The position numbers and the translations under genes were made by a program. From NCBI GenBank assembly GCA_900754445.1, contig CAAECW010000031.1:1-27104 (forward strand): 27,104 bases of DNA, read 5' to 3'. The notes under the pieces are model-generated. The model was given only the letters and a program-made list of their open reading frames with translations, ran no database searches and was not told the DNA's origin. Of this stretch, positions 14,830-22,350 are shown one piece after another. The first letter of the stretch is position 1, and each line of letters opens with the position of its first letter. The DNA comes from an uncultured Collinsella sp. GTDB taxonomy: Bacteria; Actinomycetota; Coriobacteriia; Coriobacteriales; Coriobacteriaceae.

Positions 14830-16626
14830 GTGTCTGAACAGGCAAATGTTGGTTGTGCTGCCGGCTTTGACGTGCGTTTGATTGGCTGTGTCGACGATGC
14901 AGTTTTGCCCATTGGCATGCACGACTATGCGGAGGCTCTTGGTTGCTGCACGCTGGTCGACAAGACCATGTTTATTGCCGATGCGTTGGACTGCGACGCG
15001 TCCGTTGTGGTGTGCTGTCGACCCGAGGGTTTTGGCAAGAGCATGAACTTGTCGATGCTCAGGGCTTTTCTGGAGCGTCCTGCGGTCGGTCGCGCCGGTC
15101 GGAGCTCGTTTGCCGATGCTCAGATTTGGGATGCAGACGGCGGGCGTTATCGGGATGAGTATGCTTGCTATCCGGTGATATCGCTGGACTTTTCTGGCGC
15201 TACGAGGCGTGGCCCCGCTGTTGCCGGCGTCGTGCGCGATGTCCTTTCGGGCGAGTGCGCTCGCTTGTTGGCGCTCTTGGGGGCTCCGGATTTAGCTCGA
15301 GATAAGGTGCGTCACATCGAACGCGTCGCGCGCGGCGTGGCGAGCGCGGACGAGGTTGACTCGGTGCTCGGTGTGCTCATAGAGCTGCTGGAGATGGCCT
15401 GCGATGAGCAGGTTGTATTGCTCGTTGATGGGTACGACGCGGCGTGGTTGGGCCGTGCGAGCGCGAGGGGCGCTTCCGGCGCCGATTCGGCGGATCTATT
15501 TGATCGCGTGCTTTTCGAGGCCATTGCCACTGCGGGCGATTCGTTGCGGCTGACGTGTCTGATGGGGGAGTGTCCCCGTCCTGCTGAAGTGGCGCTTTCT
15601 TTGCATGGCTGCTCGTATTGTCTGACGACGCCGCTTTCGACCTGGTGTGACCGTTGGTTCGGCTTTTCGGATGCCGAGGTCCAGGCTCTGTTGAATCATG
15701 CTGGGCGCGAGGAATACCTTGATGATGCGCGTGAATGGCTCGAGGGGTATCGGTTTGGCAGGGCCTATTGCTCGAGTCCAGAGCGTGTGATCGGTTTTCT
15801 GGACCGAGGCTGCACGGCGCCCGTGCGTGCCGATCTGTATGGATATGCCGATTGCCTGAGTAGGGTAGTTGCCGGGTGGAATCTCGACCGCCTTTCGGTC
15901 TTGTTTGATTTGCTCGAGGCCCATGGGTGCGCTGAGGTCCCGTTTTGTTTGGGCACTGCAGAGCCAGATGTCTCGCCTGACGATGGCATGTGGACAGCGC
16001 TGTATCTGTCCGGTTTTCTCACGACGGATATGACTGAGGAGCCAGAGCATGGCGATCGCCTCCGTGCTTTGCGATTGCCCAATAACGAGCTTCGCCAGGC
16101 CTTGCGTCTAGTGATTATTGAGTGGTTTGAGTGCGCTGCAGAAGACAATCGAGACGTCGATGCGTTTCGCGACGGGCTGTGCCATGGGAACGAGGATACC
16201 GTGAGGCGGGCGCTAAGCCGCATCTTGGGAGATGCGGGAATCGGTGCGACCGACCCAGATACACCGCTGCCATATCACCTACTCTTGCAAGGACTCTGCT
16301 TTGGATTGCCGGGCTATGCCAATCCTGCTTCGAGGCGAAAGTGTGGCGCGGATCGCTGGGACATCCAGGTTTTTCCTACGGGCGCCGTGTTCGACATAGC
16401 CGATACGATCGGTATGCTCGATGAACGTCCGCTGATAACGATTAACATGATGTATGACCCCGGTGTGGATGCGCTGGGCCTGGAATTGCTGGCCGTGCAG
16501 GCGCTGCTCGACATAGAGCGCGACGGCATCGACGAAATCCGTGTGCCGCGACCCGGCGTTGGCCGCATGCGCTGGGGGTTCGGTTTTGATGGGCAGCATG
16601 TGGCTACGGTGTACCAGAGGCTTTAA
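14830..16626 (+). CDS. AAA-ATPase-like / PD-(D/E)XK nuclease-type protein, degenerate motifs
   Basis: 598 aa from the GTG at 14830, preceded by AGGGGG 8-9 nt upstream. The open frame back to 14698 starts inside the preceding terminator. The N-terminus matches the abundant gut-bacterial AAA-ATPase-like family: VLPIGMHDYAEA...LVDKTMFI, then CCRPEGFGKSMNLSMLRAF (family RPRRFGKTLNxSML). Walker B reads VVLLVDGYDAAW (D200-G-Y-D203), where the family has DEYD, so the acidic residue is Gly. WFGFSDAEVQALL and the C-terminal YHLLLQGLCFGL are recognisable. The nuclease core expected near the end is hard to see (ITINMMYDPGVDALGLELLAVQAL in place of an E-x-K strand). Function is unknown; family members are often in variable loci. 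It is cysteine-rich for a cytoplasmic protein. Confidence 0.7.
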   Translation: MSEQANVGCAAGFDVRLIGCVDDAVLPIGMHDYAEALGCCTLVDKTMFIADALDCDASVVVCCRPEGFGKSMNLSMLRAFLERPAVGRAGRSSFADAQIWDADGGRYRDEYACYPVISLDFSGATRRGPAVAGVVRDVLSGECARLLALLGAPDLARDKVRHIERVARGVASADEVDSVLGVLIELLEMACDEQVVLLVDGYDAAWLGRASARGASGADSADLFDRVLFEAIATAGDSLRLTCLMGECPRPAEVALSLHGCSYCLTTPLSTWCDRWFGFSDAEVQALLNHAGREEYLDDAREWLEGYRFGRAYCSSPERVIGFLDRGCTAPVRADLYGYADCLSRVVAGWNLDRLSVLFDLLEAHGCAEVPFCLGTAEPDVSPDDGMWTALYLSGFLTTDMTEEPEHGDRLRALRLPNNELRQALRLVIIEWFECAAEDNRDVDAFRDGLCHGNEDTVRRALSRILGDAGIGATDPDTPLPYHLLLQGLCFGLPGYANPASRRKCGADRWDIQVFPTGAVFDIADTIGMLDERPLITINMMYDPGVDALGLELLAVQALLDIERDGIDEIRVPRPGVGRMRWGFGFDGQHVATVYQRL

Positions 16627-16650
16627 GCGCTGAGGTGTTTCCGGCTTCCG

Positions 16651-17670
16651 TTACTCGGTGTCCTTCATGGGCGGCATGGGCTTCCAGTTGGGATCCTTGA
16701 TGATCTTGCGGGCGTCTTTCATGCCACGGCGCAGCGCCGGAATACCGGTCTTAAAGCACTTATCGACCGCAGCCAGGCGAATGAATTCCTTGCAGAAGGT
16801 CGCGGCATTGCCCAGGCGGAACAGCATGGGGTGGTAGTCACCGTAGATCTGCATATAGCGAGCGAGGAAGCCTCGGTTGCGCATGATGTAGTAGCGGTTG
16901 GTGTCGCTCGTAGAGTTGAGCTGGCGCTTGCCGGCGATATCCCAGTTAGAGACAGCGCGGGCACGCTTGAGCACCACGTCGGCAACAACGGCGGCGGGGA
17001 AGTGCTGGCTGGCTACGTAGCCGTAGCAGGCATCGTCGCCGTAGATAAAGAAGCGCGCATCGGGCAGGCCAATCTTGTTGACCACGCGGCGCGAGAACAT
17101 GCCGCCCTCAAAGCACAGTTGGTTCATGGTGCGGTAGCCCTCGGGACCCAGATCCCACTTAGCGATGGGGTTAGGGATGCCGAGTGAAAGGATGAGCTGG
17201 TACTGCCAAAAGAAGGCGCCGCCGTCAAAGTCCAGGCGCGAACCCTGGATGACATCGTAGCGGTCGGTCCACTTGGCCAAGCGCTCGATGCCTTCGGGGA
17301 TGACGAGCACGTCGTCGTCCATCACCCAGAACCACTGGGCGCCCAGGTCGTAGGCGCATTTGGTGCCGGCGGAGAAGCCACCTGCACCGCCGCCGTTTTC
17401 GAGCTGTGGGGCGTAGATGACGCGGTCGGTGCCGCCCTGCGCGTCAGGTTGCTCGGTGTCGATGCCCCACAGGTTGGCCAGGCGCTCGTTGAATGCGGTG
17501 CACATGGCCTCGGTCTCGCGTGAATTCTCGTTATCGACAATCACGATGCGCCAGGGCGCTGCCGTAAGCTCGGTCATGGAGTCGAACAAGTTGGCCAGGA
17601 GTTCCTGGCGCTTGTACGTAACGACGACGATGGCGAGCTTATCGATGGGAGCGGGAAGGGTTGAAGGCAT
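16651..17670 (-). CDS. Family 2 glycosyltransferase, GlfT2/rhamnosyltransferase-like
   Basis: 339 aa from the ATG at 17670 (AAAGGAT about 10 nt upstream); the frame upstream to 17805 has no ribosome binding site. The GT-A fold is shown by LAIVVVTYKRQELL (12-25), the nucleotide-binding IVIVDNENS, the NGGGAGGFSAG loop (92-102) and the metal-binding D118-D-D120 in WFWVMDDDVLV. A conserved NRYYIMRNRGFL segment lies in the C-terminal third. This set resembles galactofuranosyl/rhamnosyl transferases of Gram-positive cell-wall or capsule synthesis. There is no membrane segment. It diverges from the GT run that starts at 17927, so it likely belongs to the same surface-glycan locus. Donor and acceptor are unknown. 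Confidence 0.88.
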   Translation of the reverse strand: MPSTLPAPIDKLAIVVVTYKRQELLANLFDSMTELTAAPWRIVIVDNENSRETEAMCTAFNERLANLWGIDTEQPDAQGGTDRVIYAPQLENGGGAGGFSAGTKCAYDLGAQWFWVMDDDVLVIPEGIERLAKWTDRYDVIQGSRLDFDGGAFFWQYQLILSLGIPNPIAKWDLGPEGYRTMNQLCFEGGMFSRRVVNKIGLPDARFFIYGDDACYGYVASQHFPAAVVADVVLKRARAVSNWDIAGKRQLNSTSDTNRYYIMRNRGFLARYMQIYGDYHPMLFRLGNAATFCKEFIRLAAVDKCFKTGIPALRRGMKDARKIIKDPNWKPMPPMKDTE

Positions 17671-17832
17671 GGGGCAATATATCCTTTCACGCGCGGCGGG
17701 CGAGTGCAGCGCGGAAGCTATCGAATACGTCCTTGGGACTGTCCTATTGTAAAGGCTCGGCGCACCTTGGCGGCAAGCTTTGAATAAAACGCAGGAACCT
17801 GCCACGGGCCCGCCGCATGACGTGGGGCTGCT

Positions 17833-17862
17833 TTGCCCGCAAGAGGCTCCATAGATTATATA
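17833..17862 (+). promoter_or_regulatory. Candidate promoter of the plus-strand glycosyltransferase run
   Basis: TTGCCC (17833-17838) and TATATA (17857-17862) are spaced by 18 bp, about 65 bp before the TTG start at 17927. The surrounding A+T-rich patch stands out from the G+C-rich flanks. Confidence 0.4.
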
Positions 17863-17926
17863 AACGCCCGCTGGCGCGCTGGCCCTTTGATACCATGAAA
17901 CGACAGGTATTTCCTAAGGAGCACAT

Positions 17927-19030
17927 TTGTCTACTAACGCCTCTGGCAGCCCTGTTCTGTCGCTGCTTATTCCCATTTACAATGTTCAGCGCTACCTGCG
18001 CGAGTGCCTCGATTCCGCCCTGGCGCAGACGCTCAAGGACATCGAGATCATCTGCATTAACGACGGGTCGACCGACAACTCGCCGGCGATTATCCGCGAG
18101 TATATGGAGCGCGATGGGCGCGTCAAGATGATCGACAAGGCCAACAGCGGCTACGGCGACTCGATGAACCACGGTCTGGAGATGGCGCGTGGCAAGTACG
18201 TTGGCATCTTGGAGTCCGATGACTTTATGGCGTCCGACGCACTCGAAAAACTTGTCTCGGCCGCCGATAGCAATAATGCCGACTTTGCGAAGGCGAACTT
18301 TGATTTCTACTGGTCTAAGCCCGAGGAGCGCCGTTCGCTGCACGAGATGTTTAGACCTCAGGATTGCGGCAAGCCGGTGCATCCGAGCGATACGACGCAG
18401 TTCTTTAAGCAAAAGCCGTCGATTTGGTCGGCCGTGTACCGTCGCGATTTTCTTGAGCGCAACGGCATTACGTTCCTGCCGACTCCGGGGGCATCCTTTC
18501 AGGACACGTCGTTCGCCTTTAAGGTGATCGCGTGCGCCGATAAGGCTGTTTACCTACATGATGCCGTGTTGTCGTATCGCCAGGACAACGAGAATTCCTC
18601 GGTCAATTCTTCGGCTAAGGTCTTTTGCGTCAATACCGAGTATGCCGAGATTGAGCGTTGGATTCGAGAGGATTATGCCCGCGGCCACGCAAGCGGCGAT
18701 GTCGCGCGCATGCTCAAGTTCAATCAGCTCATTAAGTACGATTCGTACATGTGGAACTACGTGCGCCTGGCGCCTAAGTTCTATAAGGAGTTCCTGGTTC
18801 AGATGGCCAAGGAGTTCCAAGCGGCCTTGGACGCGGGGGAGTTTTCGCTTGACGACCTCAAGCCGTGGAAGCGCGCAAATCTCGCTGCCATCCTCAAAGA
18901 TCCTGAGGGCTGGGTTGACGAGCATCCGAGTTTTGCGACGGATGGTGCCTTGGGGCGTGCTAAGTATTACGCCTCGGTTGGAGGCCCAGGCGTGGTTGCT
19001 GCCTTCCTCATCGAATCGCTGAGGGGGTAG
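17927..19030 (+). CDS. Family 2 glycosyltransferase (paralogue A)
   Basis: 367 aa with a TTG start at 17927, supported by AAGGAG 8 nt upstream; no ATG lies near the GT2 domain start. The GT2 catalytic domain starts at once: LSLLIPIYNVQRYLREC (11-27), ICINDGSTDNSP (42-53), NSGYGDSMNHGLEMARG, and the metal-binding acidic motif E96-S-D98-D99. The C-terminal part carries KPSIWSAVYRRDFL, PTPGASFQDTSF and SYRQDNENSS, which are shared with the gene at 20152. It has no transmembrane helix, so it is cytosolic or peripheral. It is the first gene of a plus-strand run of five GT genes, and the next starts 6 nt after its stop. Sugar specificity cannot be read from the sequence. Confidence 0.92.
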   Translation: MSTNASGSPVLSLLIPIYNVQRYLRECLDSALAQTLKDIEIICINDGSTDNSPAIIREYMERDGRVKMIDKANSGYGDSMNHGLEMARGKYVGILESDDFMASDALEKLVSAADSNNADFAKANFDFYWSKPEERRSLHEMFRPQDCGKPVHPSDTTQFFKQKPSIWSAVYRRDFLERNGITFLPTPGASFQDTSFAFKVIACADKAVYLHDAVLSYRQDNENSSVNSSAKVFCVNTEYAEIERWIREDYARGHASGDVARMLKFNQLIKYDSYMWNYVRLAPKFYKEFLVQMAKEFQAALDAGEFSLDDLKPWKRANLAAILKDPEGWVDEHPSFATDGALGRAKYYASVGGPGVVAAFLIESLRG

Positions 19031-19036
19031 GTCGGC

Positions 19037-20077
19037 ATGGGAGAGGCCTCGTGTCCTAAAGCTACCATTGTCGTCCCCGTTTACAACTCTGCGCGCTCCA
19101 TTCAGCGATGCCTCGATTCGCTGTTGGCCCAGTCTGAGCGTTCGATTCAGGTTGTCTGCGTCAACGACGGTTCGACTGATGATTCGTTGAACGTGTTGCG
19201 CCAGATCGCGCAGGCCGACGATCGCGTACTGGTGATTGACCAGGAAAACGCGGGCGTCTCGTGTGCTCGAAATGCCGGTATCGATGTCGCCGAGGGCGAG
19301 ACCGTCTTTTTTGTGGACGCCGACGATTACATCGATGCCCAGACGGTCGAGCGCGTGCTGCATGCCATGGAGTCCGCAGATGCCGAGGCCGCCGTTTTTG
19401 GCGGCGTCTGTGAACCTGCCGATGCTGCCCCCAAACGCGTCCAGCAACTCATGAGCACCAAAGCTGGTGCTTTTGGCGCCCGTGATCCCCAACTGCTGTT
19501 CCATTCGAATGCGCAGCCCTATGCCTGCCGTGCGGCTTTTTCGCGCGAGCTGCTCAATCGCGAAGGCATTCGCTTCGCCCCCGGTTTGGCTTTGGGCGAG
19601 GACGTCGTCTTCCAATTTGCGGCTTATGCGCTTGCCCGCAGGACCGTCGTCATGCCGGATAAGTTCTACCACTACGTGATGGAGAGCGAATCGGCGACGC
19701 ACGAGTTCAACAGTGCCGAGGCTCGTGCCAAAAAGCTTGACGCCCACATGAGGATGCTCGAGGAGGTCTTGGAGGACTGGGCAGCCTACGGTCTTTTGGA
19801 CCTGTGCCCCGGCGAGCTGATAACTTGGTTTTTGGACCTCATTGTGTTCGACTTGGCGCGTCTGGATGCGGACGGCTTCCACCGTGTTGCCGGCCGCGTC
19901 AACAGGGCTTTCACGACGTTTTTGGGAACAGAGTGGGCGGATATGCCTGCTAAGGGCGCCGTTCGCCGTGTTGCCCACAAGCTCGTTGCGGCGACCTCGG
20001 GCGTTTCGATGGCAGACGCCACGCTGTTCTATCTTTCGACTCGCGGTCTCAAAGCCTGCCTGGAGCGCTTTCTCTAA
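19037..20077 (+). CDS. Family 2 glycosyltransferase
   Basis: 346 aa; the ATG has a G-rich GGGGGTAGG sequence upstream, overlapping the end of the preceding gene. The GT2 domain has ATIVVPVYNSARSIQRCLDSLL (9-30, cited in part), VCVNDGSTDDS (40-50), ENAGVSCARNAGI and the D94-A-D96-D97 metal site in FFVDADDYID. The middle LALGEDVVFQFAAYAL matches the conserved GED/ED acid-base region of this GT2 group. It is not a close paralogue of its neighbours despite sitting between the two similar genes (17927 and 20152). It is part of the surface polysaccharide run. Confidence 0.92.
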   Translation: MGEASCPKATIVVPVYNSARSIQRCLDSLLAQSERSIQVVCVNDGSTDDSLNVLRQIAQADDRVLVIDQENAGVSCARNAGIDVAEGETVFFVDADDYIDAQTVERVLHAMESADAEAAVFGGVCEPADAAPKRVQQLMSTKAGAFGARDPQLLFHSNAQPYACRAAFSRELLNREGIRFAPGLALGEDVVFQFAAYALARRTVVMPDKFYHYVMESESATHEFNSAEARAKKLDAHMRMLEEVLEDWAAYGLLDLCPGELITWFLDLIVFDLARLDADGFHRVAGRVNRAFTTFLGTEWADMPAKGAVRRVAHKLVAATSGVSMADATLFYLSTRGLKACLERFL

Positions 20078-20151
20078 TTCCAAGCGCTGCCGCCCGCCGC
20101 AACTCGGCTGTTAAAATAACCCTGTTACACGCTATTCAACAGGAGGTTCTC

Positions 20152-21270
20152 TTGCAGAACTCTGATACCCCTAAAGTTTCGCTGCTTGTTCCCATCTGCA
20201 ATGTCGAACGCTACCTGCGCGAGTGTCTCGATTCCGCCGTGGCGCAGACGCTTAAGGACATCGAGATCATCTGTATCAACGACGGCTCCACCGATAGCTC
20301 GCCAGATATCATCCGCGAGTACATGGAGCGCGATCCCCGTGTAAAGATGATCGACAAGGCCAACAGCGGCTACGGCGACTCGATGAACCGCGGCCTGGAG
20401 ATGGCGCGCGGCGAGTACGTGGGCATCCTTGAGTCCGACGACTTCATGTTTGAGGATTCGCTCCAAAAGCTGGTCGCCAAGGCCGATGCTGAGCATGCCG
20501 ATGTGGTAAAGGGCGACTTTTACCTGTATTGGTCCACGCCCAGCGAACGCCGTGAACTGTTTGGGATTATCGACGAGCATATGACGGGCGCCGCGTATTG
20601 CCCCGTCGATCGCCCGGGCATCTTCTACCGCAAACCTTCCATTTGGTCGGCTATCTATCGGCGCGAGTTCCTCAACGACAATCAGATTCGGTTCCTCCCC
20701 ACGCCGGGTGCCTCGTATCAGGACGCAGGCTTTAACTTTAAGGTTTGGGCTTGCGCCGAGCGTGCCGCGTTTATTACGGACCCCATTTTGTGCTATCGCC
20801 AGGATAACGAGAAGAGCTCTGTTAATTCGCCCAACAAGGTGTTTTGCGTGTGCGATGAATATGCCGAGATGCAACGTTTTTTGGACGAGCGCCCCGAGCT
20901 TAAGGCTCAGCTTCAGGGCATTTTAATGCGCATGAAGGTCGATACGTACCGTTGGAATGATGAGCGTCTGGTCGATGAGCTACGCGAGCAGTTTTGGGAG
21001 AAGGCTTCACCCGAGCTCAAGGCCGATTGGGATGCCGGTCGCTTTGACCTGTCGCTGTTCGACCCGCGCGGCGAGACCGACTTGCGCCTGATGGTCAAGT
21101 CGCCCCGCGCCTATATCGATTCGCGTTTTGACTTTAAGAAGCCGGGCAAGCTCAATACGTTTAAGCATTACTTTAAGATTGGCGGCCTACCGCTGGTCTG
21201 GCGCGTGCTGACGTATCAGCGCACCTACGGCGACAACCCGCACCCTGACGACGTTCCGGCAGCACAGTAG
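20152..21270 (+). CDS. Family 2 glycosyltransferase (paralogue B)
   Basis: 372 aa with a TTG start and an ideal AGGAGG 6 nt upstream. It is strikingly similar to the gene at 17927 over the first ~100 residues (RYLRECLDSA, AQTLKDIEIICINDGSTD, IIREYMERD, RVKMIDKANSGYGDSMN, GLEMARG, YVGILESDDFM). It stays recognisable later (KPSIWSA-YRR-FL, TPGASYQD, CYRQDNEKSSVNS), which indicates gene duplication. The metal site is E94-S-D96-D97. The C-terminal third is different, so acceptor specificity may have diverged. The gap to the previous gene (74 nt) is the largest in the run and contains ATAACCCTGTTACACGCT but no clear promoter. Confidence 0.92.
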   Translation: MQNSDTPKVSLLVPICNVERYLRECLDSAVAQTLKDIEIICINDGSTDSSPDIIREYMERDPRVKMIDKANSGYGDSMNRGLEMARGEYVGILESDDFMFEDSLQKLVAKADAEHADVVKGDFYLYWSTPSERRELFGIIDEHMTGAAYCPVDRPGIFYRKPSIWSAIYRREFLNDNQIRFLPTPGASYQDAGFNFKVWACAERAAFITDPILCYRQDNEKSSVNSPNKVFCVCDEYAEMQRFLDERPELKAQLQGILMRMKVDTYRWNDERLVDELREQFWEKASPELKADWDAGRFDLSLFDPRGETDLRLMVKSPRAYIDSRFDFKKPGKLNTFKHYFKIGGLPLVWRVLTYQRTYGDNPHPDDVPAAQ

Positions 21271-21282
21271 GAGCGAGTGACT

Positions 21283-22350
21283 ATGGCTACCCCCAAGATT
21301 TCCGTTGTCGTTCCCATCTATAACGTGGAGGAGTGCCTGGCCTGGTGCCTGGACTCCCTGCTTGCACAGGACATGCCCGATTGGGAAGGCGTGCTGGTCA
21401 ACGATGGCTCGCCGGACGGTTCGCGCGATATTGCGGCTACCTATTGCGAAAAGGACGCGCGCTTTACGCTGGTCGATAAGGAGAACGGCGGCCTGTCGAG
21501 CGCGCGCAATGCGGGTATCGCTGCGTCCACGGCGCCTATCGTCGCGTTCTTGGATTCCGACGACCGATTTACGCCCGATGCGTGCCGTGTGATCGTAGAT
21601 GCCTTTGAGCGCGAGGACTGCGACGTTTTGACCTTTGGCGCGAATCCGTATCCGCTGGAGGCGGGGTATCCGTGGCTTAACTATGTGCTGAGCCCGCGCG
21701 ATGTGTCGTTTGAAGGCTATAGCTCTGACCTGCTGTTTAAGGAAGCATCTCGCCCCTTTGCATGGCGCACCGCCTGCAAACGTGAGTTTTTGCTGGGCAA
21801 CGGGATCGTGTTTGACGAAACCGTTAAGTATGGCGAGGACCAGGTCTTCGATTTTGCTGTGTACGGTCGTTCGCACAAGACCGCGCTTATCTCGAACAAG
21901 CTGTATGACTACCGCGTGGCGCGCAAAGGCTCGCTCATGGACACCATGCGCTATGACGACGAGACGCGCCTGCTGGAGCACGTGAAGATTTACTCCGCGG
22001 TGCTGGCTGACTGGCAGCGCGACGGTCTCGATGTCCAGCATGCCGATGACCTGGCGTACTTCCTATGCGATCTGGTGCTGTACGATGCGCTCAGGTTGCT
22101 GGGTTCGGACTGCGGCAAGGTGTTTGCTGCCGTTGCCACGGCGCTTGCCGGTTCTGCCGTGGGCAGCGATGCTGCGCTCGCACAATGCGCTCCTTCTGTT
22201 GCTGCTATGGTGCGTGCGGCGCTTATCAGCAAGGCCCCCAATGCCCGTGAGTGCAAAAAGCTCATGTTCGATTACGACGTCTTGAGGTTTGGGCGCCTGG
22301 GTGCCTGCAAACGCATGGCAGCGAACGCCCTGGGAAAGCGAGAAGTGTAG
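21283..22350 (+). CDS. Family 2 glycosyltransferase
   Basis: 355 aa from the ATG at 21283, which is 9 nt after AGGAG; a GTG at 21277 is too close to that site. The GT2 motifs are ISVVVPIYNVEECLAWCLDSLL (6-27, cited in part), VLVNDGSPDGS (37-47), KENGGLSSARNAGI, and the D91-S-D93-D94 metal site in AFLDSDDRF. The C-terminal YGEDQVFDFAVYG is the typical acidic region. Its stop codon is directly followed by the ATG of the next gene (TAGATG), so translation is coupled to the two-domain enzyme. Confidence 0.92.
   Translation: MATPKISVVVPIYNVEECLAWCLDSLLAQDMPDWEGVLVNDGSPDGSRDIAATYCEKDARFTLVDKENGGLSSARNAGIAASTAPIVAFLDSDDRFTPDACRVIVDAFEREDCDVLTFGANPYPLEAGYPWLNYVLSPRDVSFEGYSSDLLFKEASRPFAWRTACKREFLLGNGIVFDETVKYGEDQVFDFAVYGRSHKTALISNKLYDYRVARKGSLMDTMRYDDETRLLEHVKIYSAVLADWQRDGLDVQHADDLAYFLCDLVLYDALRLLGSDCGKVFAAVATALAGSAVGSDAALAQCAPSVAAMVRAALISKAPNARECKKLMFDYDVLRFGRLGACKRMAANALGKREV

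Noticed and set aside
18554..20083. 509-codon minus-strand open frame across the glycosyltransferase run
   Set aside because: It covers parts of two conserved GT2 genes on the other strand and has no recognisable domain or ribosome binding site.
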